Assembly: GCF_009901565.1 (NCBI RefSeq) | Contig: NZ_WXEW01000001.1 | Span: 62,001-126,000, forward strand | Direction: 5' to 3' | DNA from: Herbidospora solisilvae | GTDB taxonomy: Bacteria > Actinomycetota > Actinomycetes > Streptosporangiales > Streptosporangiaceae | Length of the DNA stretch: 64,000 nt | Shown here: positions 26,070-33,225 of the stretch, in pieces | Position numbering within the stretch: the stretch's first letter is position 1 | Layout: the number at the start of each line of letters is the position of its first letter | Translations under genes and position numbers: made by a program | Notes under the pieces: generated by a model | Seen by the model: the letters and a program-made list of their open reading frames with translations, nothing else | Databases searched by the model: none | What the model was told of the DNA's origin: nothing

Positions 26070-26834
26070 ATGGGATCACTGGACGGGAAGGTCGTGCTGA
26101 TCACCGGCACCGCCGGAGGGCAGGGACGCGTCGCCGCGCTGGCCTTCGCCCGCGAGGGCGCGAAGGTGGTCGGGTGTGACATCCAGACCGCCGCCAACGA
26201 CGAGACGGTCGCGCTGGTGCGCCGGGCGGGCGGGGAGATGACGGGCGTCGCGCCGATCGACCTGACCGACCCCGAGCAGGCGCGCCAGGTCGTCGAGGAG
26301 GCCGTCGCGGCCTACGGCGGGCTCGACGTCGTCTACAACAACGCGGCCCTGCCGCGCTTCGGGCCGCTGCCCGGCTTCTCGGTCGACGACTGGCACACCA
26401 CCATCGCGGGCGAGCTCGACATCCCCTTCTTCGTGTCGAAGTTCGCCTGGCCACACCTGGTCGCGCGCGGCGGCGGCGTCATCGTCAACGTGGCGTCCAT
26501 GGCCGGCCTGATCGCCGGCGAGGTGCCGCCGATGGTCGCGCACGCCGCCGCGAACGCCGGGGTCATCGGCATGACCCGCCAGCTCGCGCTCGAAGGGGCT
26601 CCGCACGGGATCCGGGCGGTGGCCGTCAGCCCGGGGCCGGTGCTGACCCCGGCCAGCGAGCGGGACCTGGGCGACGACCAGGCGGCCCGCGAGGCGATCA
26701 CGCGCAAGACGCTGCTCAAGCGGTTCGCCCGGCCGGAGGAGATCGTCGAGCTGGTGGTCTTCCTCGCCTCCGACCGGGCGGCCTACATCACGGGCGCCAA
26801 CTACATGGTCGACGGCGGCGCGACCGCCTGGTGA
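26070..26834 (+). CDS. SDR-family protein with substituted Tyr/Lys catalytic pair
   Basis: 254 residues from the ATG at 26070 behind GGGGAGGA. The Rossmann motif TGTAGGQGRVA, NNAA and the C-terminal ITGANYMVDGG are those of a classical SDR, and the catalytic-serine segment is NVASMAG. Where YXXXK is expected the protein reads MVAHAAANAGVIG, so Tyr aligns with His and Lys with Asn. Other SDRs of this subtype with such a replacement exist, but the chemistry cannot be the canonical one. The gene is divergent from MarR. The 3' end of this gene is partly duplicated at 28872-28927. Confidence 0.85.
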   Translation: MGSLDGKVVLITGTAGGQGRVAALAFAREGAKVVGCDIQTAANDETVALVRRAGGEMTGVAPIDLTDPEQARQVVEEAVAAYGGLDVVYNNAALPRFGPLPGFSVDDWHTTIAGELDIPFFVSKFAWPHLVARGGGVIVNVASMAGLIAGEVPPMVAHAAANAGVIGMTRQLALEGAPHGIRAVAVSPGPVLTPASERDLGDDQAAREAITRKTLLKRFARPEEIVELVVFLASDRAAYITGANYMVDGGATAW

Positions 26835-26845
26835 CGGGCGCGGCC

Positions 26846-26919
26846 GAGCCGTTCGGCGCCAATGTCGAGGCTGCCGAACTGCGCGCGATGCCGGCCCTGC
26901 TCCCGGAGTCGGAGCGCGG
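26846..26919 (+). pseudogene. Duplicated fragment of the NADP-oxidoreductase 3' end (inverted copy)
   Basis: This stretch encodes [15 protein letters not shown] and PESERGR, essentially identical to the C-terminus of the oxidoreductase at 28892-29581 but on the opposite strand and without any of the rest of the gene. About 74 bp match at high identity (partner 28929-29002). It directly follows the SDR stop. See the finding on the inversion/duplication scar. Confidence 0.75.
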
Positions 26920-27069
26920 CCGGCCCGCTCGCCGAGGGCGGGCGGATGAAGACGACGAACTGTTCGCCGAGCCACGTGGAGACTCGGCCCGCCCGCCGTC
27001 GTCTGACGGCACGGGCGACTCACCCGTCGGGATCCTCAGCCAAGGATATTGAAAATTCCTCTTATCAAA

Positions 27070-27080
27070 TTGTTCAACAA
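27070..27080. promoter_or_regulatory. Palindrome TTGTTCAACAA in the AT-rich SPFH leader
   Basis: The region 27045-27096 is sharply AT-rich compared with its surroundings. It contains a perfect 11-bp palindrome centred 22 bp before the ATG. It is a candidate operator, for example for the FCD-type GntR encoded downstream. Confidence 0.35.
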
Positions 27081-27096
27081 TCCTTACATTGAAAGT

Positions 27097-28068
27097 ATGG
27101 CCAAAACCTTGATCGGTGTCTTAGCCGTCGCCCTGACCGGGCTCACGCTGATCACGTACGCGACCGGATTCACCCATACGGACGCGGGAGTCGTCACCGT
27201 CATTCGCGACGGTGGCCCCTTTGACGACAGCGGCATTCGTCAGATCCTCAACCCGGCCACCGGACCCACCTGGACCGGGTTCATGTCCACCGCCCACGCC
27301 TATCCGGCGCAGCAGCGCATCTACACGATCACCTCCGACCCCAAACGGGCCACCACGCTCGGCGTCGACGAGGTGGTGGTGCCGAGCGGCGACGGCGTCA
27401 ACGTGGGCGTGGAGGGCACGTTCTACTTCTCGCTCAACCTCGACCACGAGACCATCAAGGCCTTCGACGACCGCTACGGAACCCGCACCTACGTCGGCGA
27501 CGGCGACGACATGCTCTACGCCTGGGACGGCGACGAGGGCTGGAGTGCCTTCTTCAGCCAGGCGGTCAGGCCGGTCATCTACAACACCCTGCGGGTGCAG
27601 ATCGGGGCCATGCGCTGCGAGGAACTGGTGCCCACCTGCGCCTTCCTCAACGGCGCCGACCTGCCCGAGCCGAACGCGGGGCTGGCCAACCTGGCCAAAG
27701 TGCAGTCGGGGGTCAACGCCAGCCTGGAGCGCGAGATCCAGGCCATGCTGGGCGGGCCCTACCTGACCGGGTTCAGGTTCAACCTGGTCCGGATCACCCT
27801 GCCGGATGAGGTCCAGCAGAGCATCACCAGCGCGCAGGGCGCGCAGGCCGACATCCGTCAGGCCGAGGCCAGAGCCGAGAAGGCCAAGATCGACGGCCGC
27901 GCCCTGGTGACCGGCGCCGAGGCCGAGGCCGAGGCCAACCGCGCCCGCCAGAAGGGTTACGAGGCCTGCCCGGCCTGCGTGGAGATCGACAAGATCGGGG
28001 CGCTGCCCGACGGCATCACCGTCTACGCCCCGGGCAATCCCCAGGGCGTGGACGCCGGCGGCAAGTAG
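27097..28068 (+). CDS. SPFH/band-7 (prohibitin-like) membrane protein
   Basis: 323 residues from the ATG at 27097 (MAKTLIGVLAVALTGLTLI); the in-frame TTG at 27049 gives a less natural N-terminus. One N-terminal membrane anchor is followed by a band-7 domain (EVVVPSGDGVNVGVEGTFYFSL ... in short: VNVGVEGTFYFSL) and a C-terminal charged coil (RQAEARAEKAKID, AEAEAEANRARQKGY). Such proteins oligomerise on membranes as scaffolds. It is 17 nt upstream of a GntR gene and probably co-transcribed. The role here is unknown. Confidence 0.85.
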   Translation: MAKTLIGVLAVALTGLTLITYATGFTHTDAGVVTVIRDGGPFDDSGIRQILNPATGPTWTGFMSTAHAYPAQQRIYTITSDPKRATTLGVDEVVVPSGDGVNVGVEGTFYFSLNLDHETIKAFDDRYGTRTYVGDGDDMLYAWDGDEGWSAFFSQAVRPVIYNTLRVQIGAMRCEELVPTCAFLNGADLPEPNAGLANLAKVQSGVNASLEREIQAMLGGPYLTGFRFNLVRITLPDEVQQSITSAQGAQADIRQAEARAEKAKIDGRALVTGAEAEAEANRARQKGYEACPACVEIDKIGALPDGITVYAPGNPQGVDAGGK

Positions 28069-28085
28069 ATGATTGTCTGCCGACC

Positions 28086-28760
28086 GTGAGTGAACCAGAC
28101 CCCTCCGACGCCTACGGGGAGACCCGCCCGTTCCGGGTCCGCAGCAGCACGGCCGAATGGGCGGCGGCGATCCTGCGGCAGCGCGTCACCGAGGGCGGCC
28201 TGGCCCCCGGCAGCCGCCTTGCCGAAGACGAACTGACCGCCGAGCTGGAGGTCTCCCGCAATACCCTGCGGGAGGCCTTCAGCCTCCTCGGCCACGAGCG
28301 GCTCCTGGAACACCGGCTCAACCGGGGCGTCTACGTGCGGGTCCTGTCACCGGCCGACGTCGCCGACATCTACCGGGTCAGGCGGATGATCGAAGGCGCC
28401 GCCGTCCGCCGCGGGGAGCGGGATCCGGCGGCCCTGGCCGCGCTGAGGGAGGTGGTCGCCGAGGCCGACAAGGCCGCCGCCGAGGACCGGTGGCCCGACG
28501 TCGGCACCGCCGACCTGCGCTTCCACCTGGTCATCGCCTCCCTCAACGGCAGCGAGCGGGTGAACACGATGATGGCCCAACTCCTGGCCGAACTCCGGCT
28601 GGTATTCCACACCATGGACCCGCACGCCCTGCACGCGCCCTTCCTGCCGCTCAACCGCGAACTGCTGACGCTCCTCGACGCGGGTCGCGGCCCCGACGCC
28701 GAGGCCCTGCTCGCGGCCTATCTCGACCAGGCCGAACGCGTGCTGCTGGCCACCTACTGA
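28086..28760 (+). CDS. GntR-family regulator, FCD subclass
   Basis: 224 residues from a GTG at 28086. The winged HTH GSRLAEDELTAELEVSRNTL is followed by an all-helical FCD domain containing the metal/ligand histidines (DLRFHLVIA, LVFHTMDPHALHAP). FCD regulators usually sense small carboxylates. The 17-nt spacing from the SPFH gene suggests one operon. The target is unknown. Confidence 0.9.
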   Translation: MSEPDPSDAYGETRPFRVRSSTAEWAAAILRQRVTEGGLAPGSRLAEDELTAELEVSRNTLREAFSLLGHERLLEHRLNRGVYVRVLSPADVADIYRVRRMIEGAAVRRGERDPAALAALREVVAEADKAAAEDRWPDVGTADLRFHLVIASLNGSERVNTMMAQLLAELRLVFHTMDPHALHAPFLPLNRELLTLLDAGRGPDAEALLAAYLDQAERVLLATY

Positions 28761-28765
28761 CCGTG

Positions 28766-28847
28766 GCGGCGCGCGCCGGGCCGGCGCCGGAAACCGGGGA
28801 GCGCCGGAGACGGCGGGCGGGGCCGAGGTGGGGGGAGCCGTAACGGA
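28766..28847 (+). repeat. Dispersed GC-rich intergenic repeat, copy A
   Basis: GC-rich block with GGCGCCGGA and CGGCGGGCGGGGCCGAGGT, ending in GGGGGGAGCCGTAACGGA. Related copies are at 48917-49000 (opposite orientation) and 60224-60300. All three share the terminal GGAGCCGTAACGGA and a CGGCGCCGG core and lie in intergenic gaps. Confidence 0.6.
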
Positions 28848-28871
28848 GAAAACAGCACAGGCGCGTGAGCG

Positions 28872-28927
28872 GATCACGCGCAAGACGCTGCTCACGTCGG
28901 GGGCGCGACCGCCTGGTGACGGGCGCG
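28872..28927 (+). pseudogene. Deleted remnant of the SDR 3' end
   Basis: Two blocks of the SDR gene at 26070-26834 recur here: a 23-bp block (28872-28894, matching 26696-26718) encoding ITRKTLL, and a 26-bp block (28902-28927, matching 26817-26842) spanning the GATAW-stop end. About 98 bp between them are deleted. The remnant underlies the last residues of the oxidoreductase read on the other strand. Confidence 0.7.
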
Positions 28928-29581
28928 TCCGCGCTCCGATTCGGGGAACCGGGCCAGCATCGCGCGCAGTTCGGCGGCCTCGACGTTGGCGCCGAACGGC
29001 TCGGTTCCCGGCTCCATCCGCACGCCCTCGGCCAGCGGCCCGGCGATGACCGGGTCGAAGCCGAGGGCGTCGACGATCCCGGCGACGACCGCCACGTCGC
29101 CGGGATCGTCCCCGGCGACGGCGATGGCTCGGCGGCCGGGCGCGCCTGCGGGCAGCGCGCCGTCCTCCAGGTCGTGGTAGCCCATGTGGTTGAACGCCTT
29201 GACCACCCGCGCGCCCGGCAGGAACTCCTGGACGATCTCGCTGGTGGTGGTGCGGGGGTCGGTCAGGTCGTCGCGGACGCCGTCGACCTCCCACCAGTAG
29301 TTCATCGCGTCGACGACGAGCTTGCCGTCGAGCTCCCGCGCCGGGATGTCGCGGTGCTTGCCGAGCGGCAGGGCCAGCACGACCACGTCGGCCCCGGCCG
29401 CCGCCTCCTGCGCCGTGACCACGGTCGCGCCGGGGGTGAGCACCTCGACGATGAGGGCGATCTTGGCGGGGTCGCCGGAGCCCGCGATCAGCACGCGGTA
29501 TCCGGCCGCCAGCGCCAGCCGGGCCAGGACGGTGCCGACCTTGCCCGCCCCGAGGATGCCGATCGTCTCTACGGGGCTCAT
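28892..29581 (-). CDS. NADPH:F420-reductase-like (NAD-binding domain 2) oxidoreductase
   Basis: 229 residues from the ATG at 29579-29581. [17 protein letters not shown] is the NADP-binding motif of the F420-dependent NADP reductase family, and [15 protein letters not shown] matches the conserved KAFNT/NHM region. It probably passes hydride between NADPH and a deazaflavin or related cofactor. Its start overlaps the stop of the first LLM oxidoreductase (ATGA), so the genes are translationally coupled. The last ~10 residues ([10 protein letters not shown]) are encoded by the SDR remnant, so the natural C-terminus has been replaced. Confidence 0.85.
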   Translation of the reverse strand: MSPVETIGILGAGKVGTVLARLALAAGYRVLIAGSGDPAKIALIVEVLTPGATVVTAQEAAAGADVVVLALPLGKHRDIPARELDGKLVVDAMNYWWEVDGVRDDLTDPRTTTSEIVQEFLPGARVVKAFNHMGYHDLEDGALPAGAPGRRAIAVAGDDPGDVAVVAGIVDALGFDPVIAGPLAEGVRMEPGTEPFGANVEAAELRAMLARFPESERGRARHQAVAPPT

Positions 29582-30615
29582 GACCGGTCGCCCAGGAGGT
29601 CGCGGACCATCGGGATGACCTTGCCGCCGAACAGCTCCACGGCCTTGGTGCGGGCGCCGACCGGCTGCGGGCCGACGCTGTAGATGAGGTCGAACCGGGC
29701 CACGCCCAGCGTGCCGACCGCCTTGGCGATCTTGCGGGCGACCGTCTCGGGCGAGCCGATGTAGAGGGAGCCGTGGGCGATCTCGGCGTCGTACTCCGAC
29801 CGGCTGATCGGCGGCCAGCCGCGGGTGGCCCCGATCCGGTCGCGCATCACCTTGTAGCCCGGCCAGAACCCCTCGCGCGCCTCCTCGTCGGTGTCGGCGA
29901 CGAACCCCGGCGAGTGCATGCCGACCGGGTGGGCGGTGGTGCCGAACTGCTCGGCGGCCCGCTTGTAGAGGTCGATGTAAGGGGCGAAGCGGTCGGGGGC
30001 GCCGCCGATGATGGCGAGCATCAGCGGCAGGTCGTAGTGGGCGGTGCGGACGACCGACTGGGGCGAGCCGCCGACGCCGACCCACGTCGACAGGCGGCCC
30101 GACTCGGTCTTGGGGTAGACGTCGGCCTGGTCGAGCGGGGCGCGGACGGTGCCGCTCCAGGTGACGGGCCGTTCGTCGAGGAGCTTGACGAACAGCTCGA
30201 TCTTCTCCTCGAACAGCTTGTCGTAGTCGGCCAGGTCGTAGCCGAACAGCGGGAACGACTCGGTGAAGGAGCCGCGTCCGAGGATCACCTCGGCCCGGCC
30301 GTTCGACAGCGCGTCGACGGTGGCGAAGCGCTGGAACACCCGGACGGGGTCGTCGGAGCTCAGCACGGTCACGCCGGAGGCCAGGCGGATGCGCGAGGTG
30401 CGGGTGGCGATGCCGGCCAGCACGGTCTCGGGCGTGGAGATCGAGTATTCGGGGCGGTGGTGCTCGCCCAGCGCGATCACGTCGACGCCGAGCTCGTCGG
30501 CGATCACGGCCTCGTCGAGGACCTGGCGGATGGCCGCGGCGTGGGACAGCGGGGCGCCGGAGTCGTCCGACGGCACGTCGCCGAAGGTGTCCAGGCCGAA
30601 GGTGATGTCGGTCAT
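29578..30615 (-). CDS. LLM-class (luciferase-like, F420/FMN-dependent) oxidoreductase
   Basis: 345 residues. [10 protein letters not shown] at the N-terminus, [36 protein letters not shown] and [14 protein letters not shown] are hallmarks of the LLM flavin-dependent group. Fold and partner gene suggest F420 or FMN as cofactor. It is the middle gene of a tightly overlapping three-gene operon (4-nt overlaps on both sides) and a paralogue of the upstream gene, with which it shares about half its residues in the core. Substrate unknown. Confidence 0.9.
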   Translation of the reverse strand: MTDITFGLDTFGDVPSDDSGAPLSHAAAIRQVLDEAVIADELGVDVIALGEHHRPEYSISTPETVLAGIATRTSRIRLASGVTVLSSDDPVRVFQRFATVDALSNGRAEVILGRGSFTESFPLFGYDLADYDKLFEEKIELFVKLLDERPVTWSGTVRAPLDQADVYPKTESGRLSTWVGVGGSPQSVVRTAHYDLPLMLAIIGGAPDRFAPYIDLYKRAAEQFGTTAHPVGMHSPGFVADTDEEAREGFWPGYKVMRDRIGATRGWPPISRSEYDAEIAHGSLYIGSPETVARKIAKAVGTLGVARFDLIYSVGPQPVGARTKAVELFGGKVIPMVRDLLGDRS

Positions 30616-31670
30616 GCGCTTCTTTTCTGCGAGGAGGAGAGGAGTTCGCGGACACGGGGGGCGACGTCGCGGCCGAGCAGCTCGATCGTGCGGGCCCGGG
30701 CGTCGCGGGGGAGGTGCATGATGTCGTACTTGAGGTCGAAGCGGCTGAGCCGCAGGTCGCGGGCGGTTCTGGCGATCTTTCTCGCGACGGTCTCGGGGGA
30801 GCCGACGTACAGGGCGCCGTGGTCGAGTTCGGCTTCGAAGCGGTCGCGGGTGGGGGCGTAGAAGCCGCGTTCGGCCGCCAGCGCCGCGACGACCGGCTGC
30901 CAGTAGGTCCACCAGGTCTCCCTGGCCTCCTCGTCGGTGTCGGCGACCAGGCCCAGGGAGTGCTGCCCGATCGGCAGTTCCGGCCGGCCCGCACGGCGCA
31001 GCGCGGTCAGGTAGAGGTCGACGTTGCCGGCGAACCGCTGGGGCCGCCCGCCGATGACCGCCATCATGAGCGGCAGGCCGTGGCGGGCGGCGCGGAGCAC
31101 TGAGCCGGGGCTGCCGCCGACGCCGATCCAGGTGGGGATGCCTCCCGGGCGCATGCGGGGGCGGGCGGCGTACCGGACGAGGGGGGTTCTGACCGTGCCC
31201 GACCAGGTCACCTCCTCCTCGCGTTCCAGCCGGACGAACAGGTCGAGCTTCTCCTCGAACAGCCGCTCGTAGTCGGCCAGGTCGTAGCCGAACAGCGGGA
31301 ACGACTCGGTGGCCGAGGCGCGGCCGAGCACGATGCGGGCCCGGCCGCCCGACACCGCGTCGAGGGTGGCGAACTCGTGGTAGAGCCGCACCGGGTCGTT
31401 GGTGCTGAGCACGGTCACCGAGGTGCCGAGCGCGATGCGGCCGGTGGCGGTGGCGATGGCGGCCAGCAGCACCGGCGTGGCCGAGTCGGTGTGGCCCTCG
31501 CGATAGTGCTCGCCCAGGCTGAACACGTCGAGCCCGGACGCCTCGGCGAGCCGGGCCTCCTCGACGATCAGCCGCACGGTCTCGGCGTCGGACAGGGTCC
31601 GCCCGCCGTCCGTGGCGACCTCCCCGAAGGAGTTCAGCCCTAGTTCGAACATGTCGTGCCTCAACGTCAT
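30612..31670 (-). CDS. LLM-class (luciferase-like, F420/FMN-dependent) oxidoreductase
   Basis: 352 residues from the ATG at 31668-31670; a second ATG at 31650-31652 ([12 protein letters not shown]) may be the true start because it aligns with family N-termini. Motifs [36 protein letters not shown] and [14 protein letters not shown] mirror those of the next gene. First gene of the operon; a MarR regulator is divergent with a palindrome in the gap. The pair may form a two-subunit enzyme or act on related substrates. Confidence 0.9.
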   Translation of the reverse strand: MTLRHDMFELGLNSFGEVATDGGRTLSDAETVRLIVEEARLAEASGLDVFSLGEHYREGHTDSATPVLLAAIATATGRIALGTSVTVLSTNDPVRLYHEFATLDAVSGGRARIVLGRASATESFPLFGYDLADYERLFEEKLDLFVRLEREEEVTWSGTVRTPLVRYAARPRMRPGGIPTWIGVGGSPGSVLRAARHGLPLMMAVIGGRPQRFAGNVDLYLTALRRAGRPELPIGQHSLGLVADTDEEARETWWTYWQPVVAALAAERGFYAPTRDRFEAELDHGALYVGSPETVARKIARTARDLRLSRFDLKYDIMHLPRDARARTIELLGRDVAPRVRELLSSSQKRSA

Positions 31671-31683
31671 ATGATCGGAAATG

Positions 31684-31697
31684 ATTGACGTGTCAAT
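31684..31697. promoter_or_regulatory. MarR operator candidate ATTGAC-GT-GTCAAT
   Basis: A perfect 6-bp-arm palindrome with a 2-bp centre, extending imperfectly to TGATTGAC/GTCAATTA, sits midway in the 54-bp gap between the LLM operon and the divergent MarR gene. Confidence 0.6.
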
Positions 31698-31724
31698 TAT
31701 ATTCCCGGCGGGGAGGAGACGACG

Positions 31725-32210
31725 TTGACGCAGCGCAGAGGCCGCTTCCCCACCCGGGAGGAGCTGCGGATCTGGCGGGACTTCATCGAGACGACGGAGG
31801 CGCTGCGGGCCGCGACGGCCGCCCGGCTGCTGAGCGAGTCGGGTCTGTCGACGGGCGACTACAGCGTCCTGCTGGCGCTGAGCGAGGCCGAGAACGGCCG
31901 CCTGCGCTCCTCGGAGCTGGCGGCGACGATCGGCTGGGAACGCAGCCGCCTGTCCCACCACCTCGGGCGCATGGACCGGCGCGGCCTGATCAGGCGGGAG
32001 AACTGCACCGAGGACAACCGGGGCGCGGAGGCCGTGCTCACCGAGGAGGGCGCCGCCGCCTTCCACCGGGCGACCGTCCCGCACCTGCGCGCCATCCGCG
32101 AACTGTTCGTCGACGGGCTCACCCCGGCGCAGATCCGGGCGGCCGGCGACCTGGCCGCCGCACTCCGGGACCACCTGATCCTTGACCGGGAGAAGGAAGA
32201 AAATCTGTAG
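31725..32210 (+). CDS. MarR-family regulator
   Basis: 161 residues from a TTG at 31725 with an optimal GGGAGGAG box 7 nt upstream; no better start exists in frame. LRSSELAATIGWERSRLSHH and RRGLIRRENCTEDNRGAEAV form the winged HTH of MarR regulators of the padR/hpcR-like 'DtxR-fold' type. It likely represses the divergent F420-type operon through the ATTGAC palindrome and itself. Confidence 0.9.
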   Translation: MTQRRGRFPTREELRIWRDFIETTEALRAATAARLLSESGLSTGDYSVLLALSEAENGRLRSSELAATIGWERSRLSHHLGRMDRRGLIRRENCTEDNRGAEAVLTEEGAAAFHRATVPHLRAIRELFVDGLTPAQIRAAGDLAAALRDHLILDREKEENL

Positions 32211-32586
32211 TCGCGACGATAGACATTCGGCCGCGTGGGGGATAACGTTTGTGTCAGCGTAAGAGAAGGATCCACGAGGGCAGCGCAGTACGAGCATCAC
32301 GACGACCTGCCTGGACGAGCGTGGAAGCAGTAACGATGCGGAGGAGGCGGAAGGTCGGACCGTCGCGGCCGGCGAAGTCAGACAGGGCCGGGACGGTGGA
32401 CGCGCCGCCGTTGCACGAAATCAGGCGCCGACGGTTGAGGTGCCGAAGCAGAGATAACCGGAAAGGAGTGTTGAACGCCATCAGGGATCGCCCGTCGCCG
32501 GCCTTGTGCCGCCGCACGGGTACCGGAGCTCCATGAACAGGATGGTGGTCTACGGTCACGCATATGCGATCCACGCACATAGGTGA
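32211..32586. other. No gene seen; long leader region of the MerR-like gene
   Basis: Frames here are short or shadows with no family signature. The perfect palindrome CGCATATGCG (32559-32568) is a possible operator. AGGAAAGGAG-like ribosome-binding sequence at ~32459 precedes TTGAACGCCATCAGGGAT, a possible short leader frame of about 20 codons. Confidence 0.4.
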
Positions 32587-32654
32587 ACCGGCCGACACGG
32601 CCGGTGGATGGTGTTAAACCCTCTGGGCCCCGGCGCGTCACCGCGCCGGGGCCC
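32587..32654 (+). promoter_or_regulatory. Two strong hairpins in the 5' leader of the MerR-like gene
   Basis: ACCGGCC-GACAC-GGCCGGT (32587-32605) is followed by a 13-bp perfect stem GGGCCCCGGCGCG / CGCGCCGGGGCCC with a TCAC loop (32625-32654). The second hairpin ends 25 nt before the GTG of the MerR-like gene and is followed by TGTTCGCGTTTT. It could be a terminator/attenuator or an RNA-level control element. Confidence 0.6.
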
Positions 32655-32679
32655 CTGTTCGCGTTTTCAGGAAGGTTGA

Positions 32680-33003
32680 GTGGATCAAGCACATCAGGCG
32701 TCAGCCTCAGAACAACGCTTCGACGATGACGACTACCCCGCCTACACCATGGGCCGGGCCGCCGAGATCCTGGGTGTCACCCCGGCCTTCCTGCGCAGTC
32801 TCGGCGCCGCCAAGCTGATCGAGCCGCTGCGCAGCGAGGGGGGTCACCGCCGTTTCTCCCGCTACCAGCTCCGGCTGGCCGCCCGCGCCCGCGAACTCGT
32901 CGACGCCGGCACCCCGGTGGACGCGGCGTGCCGCATCATCATCCTGGAAGACCAGCTCGCCGAGGCGCTGGCCATGAACGAGGAACTGCGCCGGCGCGAC
33001 TGA
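32680..33003 (+). CDS. MerR-like HTH regulator, short conserved actinobacterial type
   Basis: 107 residues from a GTG at 32680 behind AGGAAGG. YTMGRAAEILGVTPAFLRSL and RSEGGHRRFSRYQLRL form the MerR winged HTH; the C-terminus is a short helix (LEDQLAEALAMNEELRRR) rather than an effector domain, so it probably dimerises without a ligand pocket. Small stand-alone proteins of this type are widely conserved in actinomycetes. Its long structured leader suggests post-transcriptional control. Confidence 0.85.
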   Translation: MDQAHQASASEQRFDDDDYPAYTMGRAAEILGVTPAFLRSLGAAKLIEPLRSEGGHRRFSRYQLRLAARARELVDAGTPVDAACRIIILEDQLAEALAMNEELRRRD

Positions 33004-33025
33004 CACCGGCCGGCGAAAAAGCGGT

Positions 33026-33058
33026 GGCCCCCAGGAAATACCCTGAATCCCGGGGGCC
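33026..33058. terminator. Bidirectional terminator between MerR-like gene and tRNA-like RNAs
   Basis: GGCCCCC (33026-33032) pairs with GGGGGCC (33052-33058), extended inside by GG/CC. It lies between the convergent MerR-like gene and the minus-strand RNAs. A further CGCCGC/GCGGCG hairpin at 33063-33080 closes the RNA transcript. Confidence 0.6.
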
Positions 33059-33094
33059 GTTACGCCGCCACATCGCGGCGCCGGAACCTTTGAA

Positions 33095-33200
33095 GGCCAC
33101 GGATCACGATCATGTCGTCCGCTCTTCCGTTGAGCTACGGGCGCAGGGAGAGCACCCGGTGGGATTCGAACCCGCAACCTGACGACTTCCGTCCGTGACC
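33095..33200 (-). ncRNA. Circularly permuted tRNA-like RNA 2 (or Y-RNA-like tRNA mimic)
   Basis: Read 5'-3' on the minus strand: outer helix strand GGTCACGGA (33200-33192), anticodon-stem 3' strand GTCGTC (33186-33181), variable AGGTT, T-arm GCGGG-TTCGAAT-CCCAC (33175-33159, one C.A mismatch), acceptor 3' strand CGGGTGC (33158-33152), loop TCTCCCT, acceptor 5' strand GCGCCCG (33144-33138), TA, D-arm GCTC-AACGGAA-GAGC (33135-33121), G26, anticodon-stem 5' strand GACGAC (33119-33114), then TCCGTGGCC (33103-33095) closing the outer helix. All 7 acceptor pairs form (including G3.U70), as do 4 D-stem, 6 anticodon-stem and 9 outer-helix pairs. D-loop GG and T-loop TTCGAAT are canonical. No normal-order cloverleaf can be drawn. 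No CCA is encoded and no anticodon with U33 can be assigned. Confidence 0.75.
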
Positions 33201-33225
33201 GGTCGCTCCGGCGACCGGCGGCAAT

